A DNA stretch of 45,661 nucleotides from Clostridiales bacterium (GCA_021203185.1 JAJQBR010000046.1:1-45661), one strand, 5' to 3'. Numbered from the stretch's first letter, positions 7,180-15,712 are shown. Numbers and translations are program-made. The notes: generated by a model not told the origin, from the letters alone.

Positions 7180-7404
7180 TTGCCAAACAAGGGTTGGGAG
7201 GGGTTGTCGTATGACAAATGTGCAGCGCAGCGGACGTATTGTCGGCGTGGCGTCCGTCCGTTTCCCCTTCCCCCTCTATCAGTCTATCCTATGAACCAAA
7301 GCAGGCAGAAGTTCCACTCTGCTTGTTTTTTTTGCGGCGGCGCACTCAGCAATGACTGCGCTGTCGCCCGCTCCCATCACTATATCGCTCAGGAGGTTTT
7401 TTCA
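7180..7404 (+). promoter_or_regulatory. Structured purE leader with attenuator-like hairpin
   Basis: This 380-base gap before purE holds no gene but much structure. GGGAGGGG (7196-7203) can pair with CCCC-TT-CCC (7264-7272), closing a three-way junction whose arms are TTGTC/GACAA (7204-7208, 7213-7217) and CGGACG/CGTCCG (7231-7236, 7251-7256). Downstream AAGCAG (7299-7304) pairs with CTGCTT (7319-7324) and is followed by eight T (7326-7333), an intrinsic terminator inside the leader. A further GC-rich hairpin lies just before the purE ribosome binding site. The layout is that of a transcription attenuator or riboswitch. I recognise no known aptamer: the purine, PRPP/ykkC and ZTP consensus blocks are not visible. 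Confidence 0.5.
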
Positions 7405-7896
7405 ATGAAAAAAGTTGCTGTGATTATGGGGTCCGACAGCGACCTTCCCGTTATGAAGGACGCTGTGGACAAGCTGAAACAATTTGGTATCCCCTACGAA
7501 ATCCACGTGATTTCCGCCCACCGCACCCCCGCTGCGGCGGAGCAGTTCGCCTCCACCGCCGCTGAAAAGGGTTTCGGTGTACTCATCGCCGGGGCAGGCA
7601 AGGCCGCCCACTTGGGCGGGGTGCTGGCCGCCTATACCACCCTCCCCGTTATCGGCGTCCCCATCAAGACCTCTATGATGGGCGGGCTGGACAGCCTGCT
7701 TTCCATCGTACAGATGCCCTCCGGTATCCCCGTGGCCACGGTGGGGGTCAATGGCGCGGCCAACGCCGGTATCCTGGCCGCCCAGATGCTGGCCCTGGAG
7801 GATCCCTCCCTGGCCCAAAAGCTGGCCGATTTCAAGGCGGAGATGGCCCAACAGGTGGCTGAAAAGGACGCAAAGCTCCAGGCCGAAGGCATTTGA
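7405..7896 (+). CDS. purE: 5-(carboxyamino)imidazole ribonucleotide mutase PurE
   Basis: 163 residues. PurE converts N5-CAIR to CAIR (class I), or AIR plus CO2 to CAIR (class II), in purine synthesis. MGSDSDLPVMKDA, SAHRTPAAAEQF and DSLLSIVQMPSGIPVATV are signature blocks. The usual G-M-AAHL-P-G loop reads GKAAHLGG here. No purK is present in this operon, so class II behaviour or a distant purK are both possible. The start at ATG 7405 follows CAGGAGG; longer in-frame upstream starts would run through the leader and are rejected. It is the first gene of the operon. Confidence 0.95.
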   Translation: MKKVAVIMGSDSDLPVMKDAVDKLKQFGIPYEIHVISAHRTPAAAEQFASTAAEKGFGVLIAGAGKAAHLGGVLAAYTTLPVIGVPIKTSMMGGLDSLLSIVQMPSGIPVATVGVNGAANAGILAAQMLALEDPSLAQKLADFKAEMAQQVAEKDAKLQAEGI

Positions 7897-7960
7897 ATCC
7901 AAAGCACAGCGTGTCGCGTAGCCTATCCCATTTTTTGATTTTGGAAAGGAACGATTTATC

Positions 7961-8677
7961 ATGGAAAAACTGGAACAGCTCTATGAAGGCAAGGCCAAAA
8001 AGGTGTTCGCCACCGACGACCCCAACGTGGTTATCGTGGACTATAAAGACGATGCCACCGCGTTCAACGGCCTGAAAAAAGGCACCATCGTGGGCAAGGG
8101 CGTCATCAACAACAAGATGTCCAACTTTATGATGCAGAAGCTGGAGGCCGAGGCAGGCGTCCCTACCCACTTCATCCAGCAGCTCTCCGACCGGGAGACT
8201 GCGGTGAAAAAGGTCTCCATCGTCCCGCTGGAGGTCATTGTCCGCAACATCTCCGCCGGTTCCTTCGCCAAGCACTACGGCGTCCGGGAGGGCATCGTTT
8301 TTGACGAACCCACCATCGAGTTCTCCTACAAAAACGACGACCTGGGCGACCCCCTGCTGAACGCCTACCACGCCGTGGCGCTGAAGCTGGTCACCTGGGA
8401 CGAGGTAAACCTCATCAAGGATTACACCTTCAAGGTCAACGCCTTTTTAAAGTCCTACCTGAAGGGCATCGGCATCGACCTGGTGGACTTCAAAATCGAG
8501 TTCGGCAAGACCGCTGATGGCCAGATCGTCCTGGCCGATGAGATCAGCCCCGACACCTGCCGCCTTTGGGACGAGAACACCCACGAGAAGCTGGACAAGG
8601 ACCGCTTCCGCCGGGATATGGGCAACGTGGAGGACGCCTATCAGGAGGTCATGCGCCGCCTGATGGGGGAGGCTTGA
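7961..8677 (+). CDS. purC: SAICAR synthetase PurC
   Basis: 238 residues. PurC joins CAIR and aspartate using ATP to give [21 protein letters not shown] (ATP-binding start), [20 protein letters not shown], and [15 protein letters not shown] are the family signatures. Length is normal for the bacterial monofunctional enzyme. The start has an AAAGGA site 11 bases upstream. It follows purE after 64 bases and precedes purF by 38 bases, as in many clostridial pur operons. Confidence 0.96.
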   Translation: MEKLEQLYEGKAKKVFATDDPNVVIVDYKDDATAFNGLKKGTIVGKGVINNKMSNFMMQKLEAEAGVPTHFIQQLSDRETAVKKVSIVPLEVIVRNISAGSFAKHYGVREGIVFDEPTIEFSYKNDDLGDPLLNAYHAVALKLVTWDEVNLIKDYTFKVNAFLKSYLKGIGIDLVDFKIEFGKTADGQIVLADEISPDTCRLWDENTHEKLDKDRFRRDMGNVEDAYQEVMRRLMGEA

Positions 8678-8715
8678 TTGCTCCGTCCCCTCTTTCGCCC
8701 CGTTTGGGAGGAACC

Positions 8716-10215
8716 ATGAACCACAACGCCATTCTACCCGAAAATCCCGACAAGCCGCACGAGGAATGCGGCGTGTTCGGCATCATCAAGGCCCATGCGC
8801 CGGGGGAACCTGCGGGCAGCGACCCCACCTTCTCCCGTGATCCGGCCTTTGACACCTATAACGCCCTCTACGCACTCCAACACCGGGGGCAGGAGTCCTG
8901 TGGCATCGCCACCTGTTCCCCCAACGGTATTTTGAGCCTGCACAAGGGCAAGGGGCTGGTGCCGGAGGTGTTCGCCAGCCGGGACCTGCAAAAGATGGCC
9001 GGGGCCACCGCCGCCATCGGCCACGTTCGCCACGCCAACGACCTGATGGACGCCAACCCCAACAACGCCCAGCCCATCGTGGCCCACCACGCCTCCGGCT
9101 CCATCGCCCTGTGTTACAACGGCAAACTGGTCAACAGCGCCGCCCTGAAAACCGAGATGGAAAGCCGGGGCGCCATCTTCCAGACCACCAACGACGCGGA
9201 GATCATCACCAATCTCATTGTCCGGGAACACCTGCGCACCAACACCCTGGAGGACGCGGTACTCAACGCCATGGAGTACATGATTGGGGCTTTCTCCATC
9301 GTGATGATGGATCGGGAAACCCTCATCGCCGCCAGGGATCCCAACGGCATCCGTCCCCTTTGCGTGGGCAAGGTGGGGGACTGCTATGTGTTCTCATCCG
9401 AGTCCTGCGCCATCCAGTCCCTGGGCGGCACGATGATTCGGGACATCGCGCCGGGCGAGGTAGCGGTTGTGTACCATGGGGAGTTGAAAAGCTATCAGTG
9501 CGCCGTGCGCCACGCCAAGTCCGCCCTGTGTATGTTCGAGCTGATTTACTTCGCCCGGCAGGACTCCGTCATCGACGGCGCGCCGGTGGGCGTCGTCCGG
9601 GAGGAAGCGGGGCGCTGCCTGGCCCGCTACGCCAACACGAAGGCCGATTTGGTGGTGGGGGTTCCCGACTCCGGCATTGTGGCCGCCATGGGCTACGCCA
9701 AGGAGTCCGGCATCCCCTATGGCATGGGGCTGATGAAAAACCGCTACATCCAGCGGACGTTCATCCAGAGCCGGAAAATTCAGCGGCAGAAATCCATCCG
9801 CATCAAGCTCAACGCCATGAGCGCCGTGGTCAAGGGGAAACGCCTGATTCTGGTGGACGACTCCATCGTTCGGGGCGGCACTATGGCCCGCATTGTTCAG
9901 TTGCTGCGGGACGCGGGAGCCACCGAAGTCCATGTGAAAATCACTGCGCCGCCCTTCGTCCACGCCTGCTATTATGGCACAGCCATTCCCAACGAGCGGC
10001 ACCTGGCCGCCCACGGCAGGACGGAGGAGGAGGTCTGTCGGCTCATCGGCGCGGACACTCTGCAATATATGCCTTTGGACGGACTGGAGCATCTGTCTCA
10101 AAAGCTGAACCTGCGGTACTGCGACGCCTGCTTTTCCGGCAACTACGTCCTGCCCATCCCCAAGCTCCGTTCCGAGCCGCTCTACTCTGTCACCTATCCT
10201 GAGGAGGAAACCTGA
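8716..10215 (+). CDS. purF: Amidophosphoribosyltransferase PurF
   Basis: 499 residues. PurF makes phosphoribosylamine from PRPP and glutamine, the committed step. It has an N-terminal Ntn-type glutaminase domain with nucleophile Cys18 (EECGVFG) behind a 17-residue propeptide, and a C-terminal phosphoribosyltransferase domain with the PRPP loop LILVDDSIVRGGT. Cysteines at SALCMFE, VHACYYG and RYCDACFSGNY fit the [4Fe-4S] cluster ligands of Bacillus-type PurF. The ATG at 8716 has GGGAGG 6 bases upstream; a longer frame starting inside purC is rejected. The next start is only 2 bases after the stop. Confidence 0.96.
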   Translation: MNHNAILPENPDKPHEECGVFGIIKAHAPGEPAGSDPTFSRDPAFDTYNALYALQHRGQESCGIATCSPNGILSLHKGKGLVPEVFASRDLQKMAGATAAIGHVRHANDLMDANPNNAQPIVAHHASGSIALCYNGKLVNSAALKTEMESRGAIFQTTNDAEIITNLIVREHLRTNTLEDAVLNAMEYMIGAFSIVMMDRETLIAARDPNGIRPLCVGKVGDCYVFSSESCAIQSLGGTMIRDIAPGEVAVVYHGELKSYQCAVRHAKSALCMFELIYFARQDSVIDGAPVGVVREEAGRCLARYANTKADLVVGVPDSGIVAAMGYAKESGIPYGMGLMKNRYIQRTFIQSRKIQRQKSIRIKLNAMSAVVKGKRLILVDDSIVRGGTMARIVQLLRDAGATEVHVKITAPPFVHACYYGTAIPNERHLAAHGRTEEEVCRLIGADTLQYMPLDGLEHLSQKLNLRYCDACFSGNYVLPIPKLRSEPLYSVTYPEEET

Positions 10216-10217
10216 AC

Positions 10218-11264
10218 ATGAACACCAACAGCAAATCCGCTTCCTACGCAGCCGCCGGGGTGGATGTGACCGCCGGATACGAGGCGGTGGACCGCATCAA
10301 GCCCCTGGTCGCCTCCACTTATATCCCCGGCGTACTGGGGGATCTGGGCGGCTTCGGCGGCCAGTTTGCCCCGGACTTCACCGGCATGAAACGCCCTGTG
10401 CTGGTCTCCGGTACTGACGGCGTGGGAACCAAGCTGAAGCTGGCTTTTTTGATGGACAAGCACGACACCGTGGGCATCGACTGCGTGGCCATGTGCGTCA
10501 ACGACATCATCTGCGGCGGCGCCATGCCCCTGTTCTTCCTGGATTACATCGCCTGCGGCAAAAACGTCCCCAGCCGCATTGAGCAGATCGTCAAGGGCAT
10601 CACCGATGGCTGCAAGATGTCCGACTGCGCCCTGATTGGCGGCGAGACCGCCGAAATGCCCGGCTTTTACCCGGAGAATGAGTACGACCTGGCCGGGTTC
10701 GCCGTGGGCATGGTGGACGCAGACAAGCGCATCGACCCTGAAACCCGGATGAAAGAGGGCGACGTGCTGCTGGGCATGACCTCCAGCGGCGTCCACTCCA
10801 ACGGCTTCTCTCTGGTCCGCAAGGTGCTGGACATCGAAAACCACTGGGACGATCACTATGACGAGCTGGGCAACTCCCTGGGCGCGGAGCTGCTGCGGCC
10901 CACCGTTATCTATGTCCACGCCATCCGCCAGCTGCTGGCTGCCGGGGTGGACATCCACGGTATCAGCCACATCACCGGCGGCGGCTTCTACGAGAACGTT
11001 CCCCGCATGATGAAAAAAGGGCTGACCGCCGTCATTGACACCCGCTCTTTCCCCCGCCTGCCCATCTTCGACATCATCCAGCGGGCCGGGGACATCCCCT
11101 CCAGAGATATGTACAACACCTTCAACATGGGCATCGGCATGATCGTCGCCCTGCCAAAGAACCAGGCGGGTCTGGCCATGGGTACCGCTGTCCGCGCCGG
11201 ACAGCACGGCTTTATCATCGGCTCCGTCAAGGCGGGAGACGTCGGCGTGGAGGTGCTGTTCTGA
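10218..11264 (+). CDS. purM: Phosphoribosylformylglycinamidine cyclo-ligase PurM (AIR synthetase)
   Basis: 348 residues. PurM closes the imidazole ring, converting FGAM to AIR with ATP. Family blocks include SYAAAGVDVTAGYEAV near the start, LVSGTDGVGTKLKLAF, DCVAMCVNDI, GGETAEMPGFY and SGVHSNGFSLVR. The GAGGAGG site for this gene lies in the end of purF. The stop codon shares one base with the purN start, so the two are translationally coupled. Confidence 0.96.
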   Translation: MNTNSKSASYAAAGVDVTAGYEAVDRIKPLVASTYIPGVLGDLGGFGGQFAPDFTGMKRPVLVSGTDGVGTKLKLAFLMDKHDTVGIDCVAMCVNDIICGGAMPLFFLDYIACGKNVPSRIEQIVKGITDGCKMSDCALIGGETAEMPGFYPENEYDLAGFAVGMVDADKRIDPETRMKEGDVLLGMTSSGVHSNGFSLVRKVLDIENHWDDHYDELGNSLGAELLRPTVIYVHAIRQLLAAGVDIHGISHITGGGFYENVPRMMKKGLTAVIDTRSFPRLPIFDIIQRAGDIPSRDMYNTFNMGIGMIVALPKNQAGLAMGTAVRAGQHGFIIGSVKAGDVGVEVLF

Positions 11265-11887
11265 TGGTGCGCATCGCTGTGCTGGTGTCCGGCGGCGGCA
11301 CCAACCTTCAGGCCCTTATCGACGCCCAGGCCAGAGGGGAAATTAAGAACGGCCAAATCGCCGCCGTGATTTCCTCCTCCCCCACCGCCTTCGCCCTGGA
11401 GCGGGCGGCAAAGGCGGGTATCCCCGGCTATGTGGTGAACCGGAAGGACTACGCCGACAACCAGGCCATGTCCGTGGCCCTTGTCAAACTGCTCAAAGAG
11501 CTGGACATCGGCCTGGTGGTGCTGGCCGGGTTTATGTACGTCCTTACCGAAGAGATGATTCACGCCTACCCCAACGCTATTATCAATATCCACCCCGCCC
11601 TCATCCCCTCTTTCTGCGGGGAGGGCTATTATGGGCTGCACGTCCACGAGCGGGCGCTGGAATACGGCGTCAAGCTCTCCGGCGCCACCGTCCACTTCGT
11701 CTCTGAGGAGTGCGACGGCGGCCCCATCATCCTGCAAAAGGCCGTAGCCGTCAACGAGGACGACACTCCCGCGACCTTGCAGCGCCGCATCATGGAGCAG
11801 GCGGAATGGATTCTGCTGCCCCAGGCTGTGAGCTTATTCTGTGAAGGGCGGCTTTCCGTAGAAGGCCGCATCGTTCACATTCGCTGA
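11264..11887 (+). CDS. purN: Phosphoribosylglycinamide formyltransferase PurN
   Basis: 207 residues. PurN formylates GAR with 10-formyl-tetrahydrofolate. VLVSGGGTNLQALIDA is the phosphate-binding start. NIHPALIPSF supplies the catalytic Asn-x-His, and GATVHFVSEECDGGPII contains the catalytic Asp. Starts on the last base of purM and is followed after 2 bases by the DUF1796 gene. Confidence 0.95.
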   Translation: MVRIAVLVSGGGTNLQALIDAQARGEIKNGQIAAVISSSPTAFALERAAKAGIPGYVVNRKDYADNQAMSVALVKLLKELDIGLVVLAGFMYVLTEEMIHAYPNAIINIHPALIPSFCGEGYYGLHVHERALEYGVKLSGATVHFVSEECDGGPIILQKAVAVNEDDTPATLQRRIMEQAEWILLPQAVSLFCEGRLSVEGRIVHIR

Positions 11888-11889
11888 CC

Positions 11890-12615
11890 GTGCTGGAACG
11901 ACTGCTGCACGGGTTCAACCGGCCAAAGACGGCCTGGCCCACGCATTTCGACACCATTGTCAGTCTGGGCTTCAACTGCGAGGTCAGCTTCCGCATTCAG
12001 GACCATCTGGACGGCAAACTGGACTCCTACCCCTTCTCCTGGTGCTACGTCTACGGAGACGCGGACCTGCCCCGGTGCATGGAGTACCCGGAGACTATTC
12101 TTTCCGGCGGGGTGGAGCTGCAAAGCAACGGGATGTTCCTCTGCAAGACCACCCACCTCTCCTTCCACGGCAAAACGCCTCTGGAGCAGCTGCGGCTGCC
12201 CGACGGCAGGGAGGATCCCCAGGCCGTGGTGCAGGCCATGCAGGAGCTGCGGGGCCGCATGGCCCACCTGGAGTATAAATTCCAGCGGCTGCTGGAGGGA
12301 GACCGCACCACTCTGTTTGTGATGAAAAACGCCAAAATCGCCCTGGACCCGGAAGGAGCCGTCAACGACGTGGCGGCGCTGGCCCTGTGGCTGGAACAGC
12401 ACTACCGGGGCGGGAATTACCTGCTGGTGGTGGTGACCGAGCGGGCCTACGCACTCCCCCGGCTGACCCGGCTGGAAAATGACCACCTGGCCTTCCGCAC
12501 CGTCTCCGCCTTCGCCAAAGAGGGACAGGCCCAGTCCGGCGGCGACCAGGCAGGGTGGGCGGTCATCTTCGACGAGTTTGACCGGGATCGGTACGCCCTG
12601 CGGATGTTTCAATAA
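11890..12615 (+). CDS. DUF1796 family protein (putative papain-like cysteine peptidase)
   Basis: 241 residues, GTG start 2 bases after purN, so expression is tied to the pur operon. The block SLGFNCEVSFRIQDH, followed by DSYPFSWCYVYGD, matches DUF1796, a family annotated on structural grounds as papain-like cysteine peptidases. In that reading Cys in FNCEV would be the nucleophile. No signal peptide or membrane segment is visible. I know no role for this family in purine metabolism, and similar proteins occur in polysaccharide loci. The function is therefore unknown; the family call is from memory of the motif. Confidence 0.65.
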   Translation: MLERLLHGFNRPKTAWPTHFDTIVSLGFNCEVSFRIQDHLDGKLDSYPFSWCYVYGDADLPRCMEYPETILSGGVELQSNGMFLCKTTHLSFHGKTPLEQLRLPDGREDPQAVVQAMQELRGRMAHLEYKFQRLLEGDRTTLFVMKNAKIALDPEGAVNDVAALALWLEQHYRGGNYLLVVVTERAYALPRLTRLENDHLAFRTVSAFAKEGQAQSGGDQAGWAVIFDEFDRDRYALRMFQ

Positions 12616-12667
12616 TTTGTGACCCTTTTACGACTGTTTCGCGCCCTGGGCGCATTGGGAGGTTCCT

Positions 12668-13375
12668 ATGAAAAAACTGGACATTGCCACCGAACTGAAA
12701 TACAACCCCTATCCTGGCCGGGGTATCCTGCTGGGCCGCAGCGCGGACAACACCCAGGCGGTCATCGCCTACTTCATCATGGGCCGCAGCGTGAACAGCC
12801 GCAACCGGGTCTTTGCCGTCACCGAGGACGGCATCCGCACCCAGGCGTTTGACCCCGCCAAGATGGTGGATCCCAGCCTGGTCATCTATCACCCCGTCCG
12901 GTACTACGAGGGCAAGACTATCGTCACCAACGGCGACCAGACCGACACCATCTGGCAGGCGTTCCAGGAGGGCAACTGCTACCGCCATGCTCTGCTGACC
13001 CGAACCTTTGAGCCGGACGCACCCAACTACACCCCCCGCATTTCCGGCGTGGTGAAGCCCGACGGCAGCTATAACCTGTCCATCCTCAAGAGCGCCGACG
13101 GTGACCCCTCCTGCTGCTGCCGGTACTTCTACGAGTACGGCGCCCCCATTGCCGGGGAGGGCCGGTTCCTCCACACCTACATGGGCGACGGCGACCCCCT
13201 CCCCTCCTTCGAGGGAGAGCCGGAGCGGGTGGGCATCACCGCCGCCACCGCCGGGGAGCTGGCCGACCTGCTGTGGGACAGCCTGAACCGGGAGAACAAG
13301 GTCTCCCTGTTCGTGCGGTATATCGACCTTGCCACCGGCAAAACCGACGATGTCATCAAAAACGTCAACGAATAA
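12668..13375 (+). CDS. IMP cyclohydrolase, PurO type
   Basis: 235 residues. The N-terminal YNPYPGRGILLG block and the Asn-rich active-site region around MGRSVNSRNRVF are those of PurO-type IMP cyclohydrolases, first known from archaea and also found in some clostridia. The enzyme closes the purine ring of FAICAR to give IMP. It replaces the missing cyclohydrolase domain of the shortened PurH encoded next in the operon. The ATG at 12668 has GGGAGG at proper distance. A dispersed repeat lies between this gene and purH. Confidence 0.85.
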   Translation: MKKLDIATELKYNPYPGRGILLGRSADNTQAVIAYFIMGRSVNSRNRVFAVTEDGIRTQAFDPAKMVDPSLVIYHPVRYYEGKTIVTNGDQTDTIWQAFQEGNCYRHALLTRTFEPDAPNYTPRISGVVKPDGSYNLSILKSADGDPSCCCRYFYEYGAPIAGEGRFLHTYMGDGDPLPSFEGEPERVGITAATAGELADLLWDSLNRENKVSLFVRYIDLATGKTDDVIKNVNE

Positions 13376-13414
13376 TTATTTCCGACGTTCTCTTTGAATC
13401 AGCCGCGTGGTAAT

Positions 13415-13590
13415 AAGCTATTAGCTATTAGCCATTAGCTGTTAGCCACGCTCTGCCAGTCTAAACCGAATCGCTAAAAAGGAATCTGAAAACAAAACCA
13501 CCCGTTTGTAAAGTAATGCAAACGGCAAGCGCAGCGCGTAATGCTTAGAACCGCAAAGCTAATAGCTAAGAGCTAACAGCTATCAGCTAT
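13415..13590 (+). repeat. Heptamer-armed dispersed repeat, copy C
   Basis: About 176 bp inside the pur operon. Left arm: AGCTATT, AGCTATT, AGCCATT, AGCTGTT. Right arm: GCTAATA, GCTAAGA, GCTAACA, GCTATCA, GCTATCA. The two arms can form a long stem in the transcript. The core contains TGCCAGTCTAAA, CTAAAAAGGAA and CCGTTTGTAAAG, as in copies B and D. Confidence 0.82.
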
Positions 13591-13640
13591 CAAGCTGAGC
13601 AATCATAACTACCAATTCACTCATCTGGGAGGCTGTGAAC

Positions 13641-14816
13641 ATGAAAGAACTGGAACTGAAATACGGCTGTAACCCCAACCAGAAGCCCTCGAAGATCTAC
13701 ATGGCCGAGGGCGAGCTGCCCGTCACCGTCCTCAACGGCAAGCCCGGCTATATCAACTTTATGGACGCTTTCAACTCCTGGCAGCTGGTCAAAGAGCTGA
13801 AAGAGGCCACCGGTATGCCCTCCGCCGCGTCCTTTAAACACGTCTCCCCCGCCGGGGCCGCCGTGGGCAAGCCCCTCAGCGACATCGATCGGGCCATCTA
13901 TTTTGTGGACAAGGACGCGGAGATCACCCCCATCGCCGCCGCCTACATCCGCGCTCGCGGCGCGGACCGGCTCTGCTCCTACGGCGACTGGGCCGCCCTC
14001 TCCCATGTCTGCGACGCCGCCACCGCCGCCTACCTGAAAAACGAGGTCTCTGACGGCATCATCGCCCCCGGCTACACCGACGAAGCCCTTGCCATCCTCA
14101 AAACCAAGAAAAAGGGCAACTACAACGTCATCCAAATCGACCCGGACTATGTACCCAAGTCCCAGGAGCGGCGGGAAATTTTCGGGGTGGTCTTTGAGCA
14201 AGGCCACAACTTCCTGAAAATCGACGAGGAAATGCTCTCCAACATCGTCACCGACAGCAAGGAGTTGCCCCAGGCCGCCAAAATCGACCTGATCGTGGCC
14301 CTCATCACCCTGAAATACACCCAGTCCAACTCCGTCTGCTACGTCAAGGACGGCCAGACCATCGGCGTGGGGGCAGGTCAGCAGAGCCGCATCCACTGCA
14401 CCCGTCTGGCCGGGGACAAGGCCAACAACTGGTGGATGCGCCAGCATCCCAAGGTGCTGGGCCTCCAGTTCGTGGACGGCATCCGCCGCCCCAACCGGGA
14501 CAACGCCATCGACGTGTACACCTCCAATGAATACGAGGATGTGCTGGCCGAGGGCGTGTGGCAGGAGAACTTCAAGGTCAAGCCGGAGGTGCTGACCGAG
14601 GAGGAGAAAAAAGCCTGGGTCGCCCAGATGAGCGACGTGTCCTGTGGCTCCGATGCCTTCTTCCCCTTCGGGGATAACGTGGAGCGGGCGTTTAAGTCCG
14701 GCGTGAAGTATATCGCCGAGCCGGGCGGTTCCATCCGGGACGACAACGTCATCGCGGCCTGCAACAGCCACGGCATTACCATGTGCTTCACCGGTATCCG
14801 GCTGTTCCACCACTGA
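13641..14816 (+). CDS. purH: AICAR formyltransferase (PurH without the IMP cyclohydrolase domain)
   Basis: 391 residues against about 510-530 for bifunctional PurH. Only the AICAR transformylase part is present: it transfers a formyl group from 10-formyl-tetrahydrofolate to AICAR, giving FAICAR. The catalytic Lys-His pair is visible in FKHVSPAGAAVG. The C-terminus (MCFTGIRLFHH) is complete and the N-terminal MGS-like cyclohydrolase domain is absent, not truncated: an ATG with GGGAGG 9 bases upstream begins the domain cleanly. A GTG at 13635 sits too close to the ribosome binding site. The missing step is supplied by the PurO-type gene upstream. Confidence 0.92.
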   Translation: MKELELKYGCNPNQKPSKIYMAEGELPVTVLNGKPGYINFMDAFNSWQLVKELKEATGMPSAASFKHVSPAGAAVGKPLSDIDRAIYFVDKDAEITPIAAAYIRARGADRLCSYGDWAALSHVCDAATAAYLKNEVSDGIIAPGYTDEALAILKTKKKGNYNVIQIDPDYVPKSQERREIFGVVFEQGHNFLKIDEEMLSNIVTDSKELPQAAKIDLIVALITLKYTQSNSVCYVKDGQTIGVGAGQQSRIHCTRLAGDKANNWWMRQHPKVLGLQFVDGIRRPNRDNAIDVYTSNEYEDVLAEGVWQENFKVKPEVLTEEEKKAWVAQMSDVSCGSDAFFPFGDNVERAFKSGVKYIAEPGGSIRDDNVIAACNSHGITMCFTGIRLFHH

Positions 14817-14822
14817 TTGTTC

Positions 14823-14850
14823 AGGGCAGGGGTCACTCCCCTGCCCTTTT
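14823..14850 (+). terminator. Terminator of the purE-purH operon
   Basis: AGGGCAGGGG (14823-14832) pairs perfectly with CCCCTGCCCT (14838-14847) and is followed by T residues. It begins 7 bases after the purH stop codon. Confidence 0.92.
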
Positions 14851-14854
14851 CGGT

Positions 14855-15097
14855 TATAGGTGACACCGCACAATTCGGCAAAAGTGGATTGCGCAGAAAA
14901 TTTTCGGCTGCGACTCGCATGGCCTAAAGGCCATAGCTCCCTGCATTTGCGCTAAAGAGGAATCGGCCATTCGCCAGCGCTTCAGAACAAGGCGCAAAAA
15001 CGCAGGAATACTTTGTGTATTTCAAGTTTTTGCAACGCAGTTATGGCGGAAATTTGCCGCAAGACACCGCAGCTCTAATTGTGCGGGGTTACCTATA
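14855..15097. mobile_element. MITE-like element 2
   Basis: 243 bp without a gene. TATAGGTGACACCGCACAATT (its first 20 bases begin at 14855) is repeated in inverted form at 15077-15097 with two differences. The interior includes a perfect small hairpin around GGCCTAAAGGCC and a 48-base core (14990-15037) shared with the element at 5705-5901. No transposase is present. It separates the pur operon terminator from the dCMP deaminase gene; together with that terminator it fills the 363-base gap. Confidence 0.72.
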
Positions 15098-15132
15098 GAA
15101 AATTGGGGCTGTTCACCGGTGGGAAAGTCGTG

Positions 15133-15138
15133 TATAAT
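15133..15138 (+). promoter_or_regulatory. Likely -10 box for the dCMP deaminase-purD unit
   Basis: A perfect TATAAT 41 bases before the start codon. The -35 region (TGTTCA-like near 15110-15115) is weak and lies only about 13 bases beyond MITE-like element 2. Confidence 0.45.
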
Positions 15139-15179
15139 GAATTTGTCATGACACGAAAGATTGCAAACGGAGGATGGAT

Positions 15180-15668
15180 ATGGCCAGACGAGACAAAATC
15201 AACTATTACCTGGACCTGGCGGACGTGGTTTCCAAGCGGGGGACCTGTCTGCGCCGCCGCTACGGGGCGGTCATCGTCAAAAACGACGAGGTCATCTCCA
15301 CCGGCTATGTGGGCGCACCCAGAGGGCGGAAAAATTGCACAGACTTGGGCTATTGCATCCGGCAGCAACTGAAAATCCCCCGCGGGGAGCGGTACGAGCT
15401 GTGCCGAAGCGTCCACGCCGAGCAGAACGCCATTATCAGCGCCGAGCGCAACAAGATGATTGGCGCGACCATGTACCTCTCCGGGCGGGAGGCCGTCACC
15501 GGGGAGTATATCAAGAACTCCAACAGTTGCTCTCTGTGCAAGCGGTTTATCATCAACGCGGGCATCAAAAACGTCTTTATCCGGGACACAGAGGACGAAT
15601 ACCGGGAGATTCTGGTGCAGGACTGGATCGACAACGACGAGTCGCTGGAGGGGACATTCGGATACTGA
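15180..15668 (+). CDS. Deoxycytidylate (dCMP) deaminase, ComEB-like
   Basis: 162 residues. A zinc-dependent cytidine-deaminase fold enzyme that converts dCMP to dUMP for thymidylate synthesis. Zinc ligands are His79 in the HAEQN motif (with catalytic Glu81), Cys117 and Cys120 (SCSLCKR). CLRRRYGAVIVKND is the typical N-terminal block. I place the start at ATG 15180 because GGAGG at 15169-15173 abuts the other ATG at 15174 but is well spaced for 15180. It precedes purD by 44 bases and probably shares its transcript. Confidence 0.88.
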   Translation: MARRDKINYYLDLADVVSKRGTCLRRRYGAVIVKNDEVISTGYVGAPRGRKNCTDLGYCIRQQLKIPRGERYELCRSVHAEQNAIISAERNKMIGATMYLSGREAVTGEYIKNSNSCSLCKRFIINAGIKNVFIRDTEDEYREILVQDWIDNDESLEGTFGY

Positions 15669-15712
15669 TTGACGCGTTTTTTACACGATTCTAAAAAACA
15701 GGAGTGTTTCAA

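Noticed and set aside
7021-7404. A long N-terminal extension of purE
   Set aside because: It would translate the promoter, leader and terminator, and the standard PurE start has an excellent ribosome binding site.
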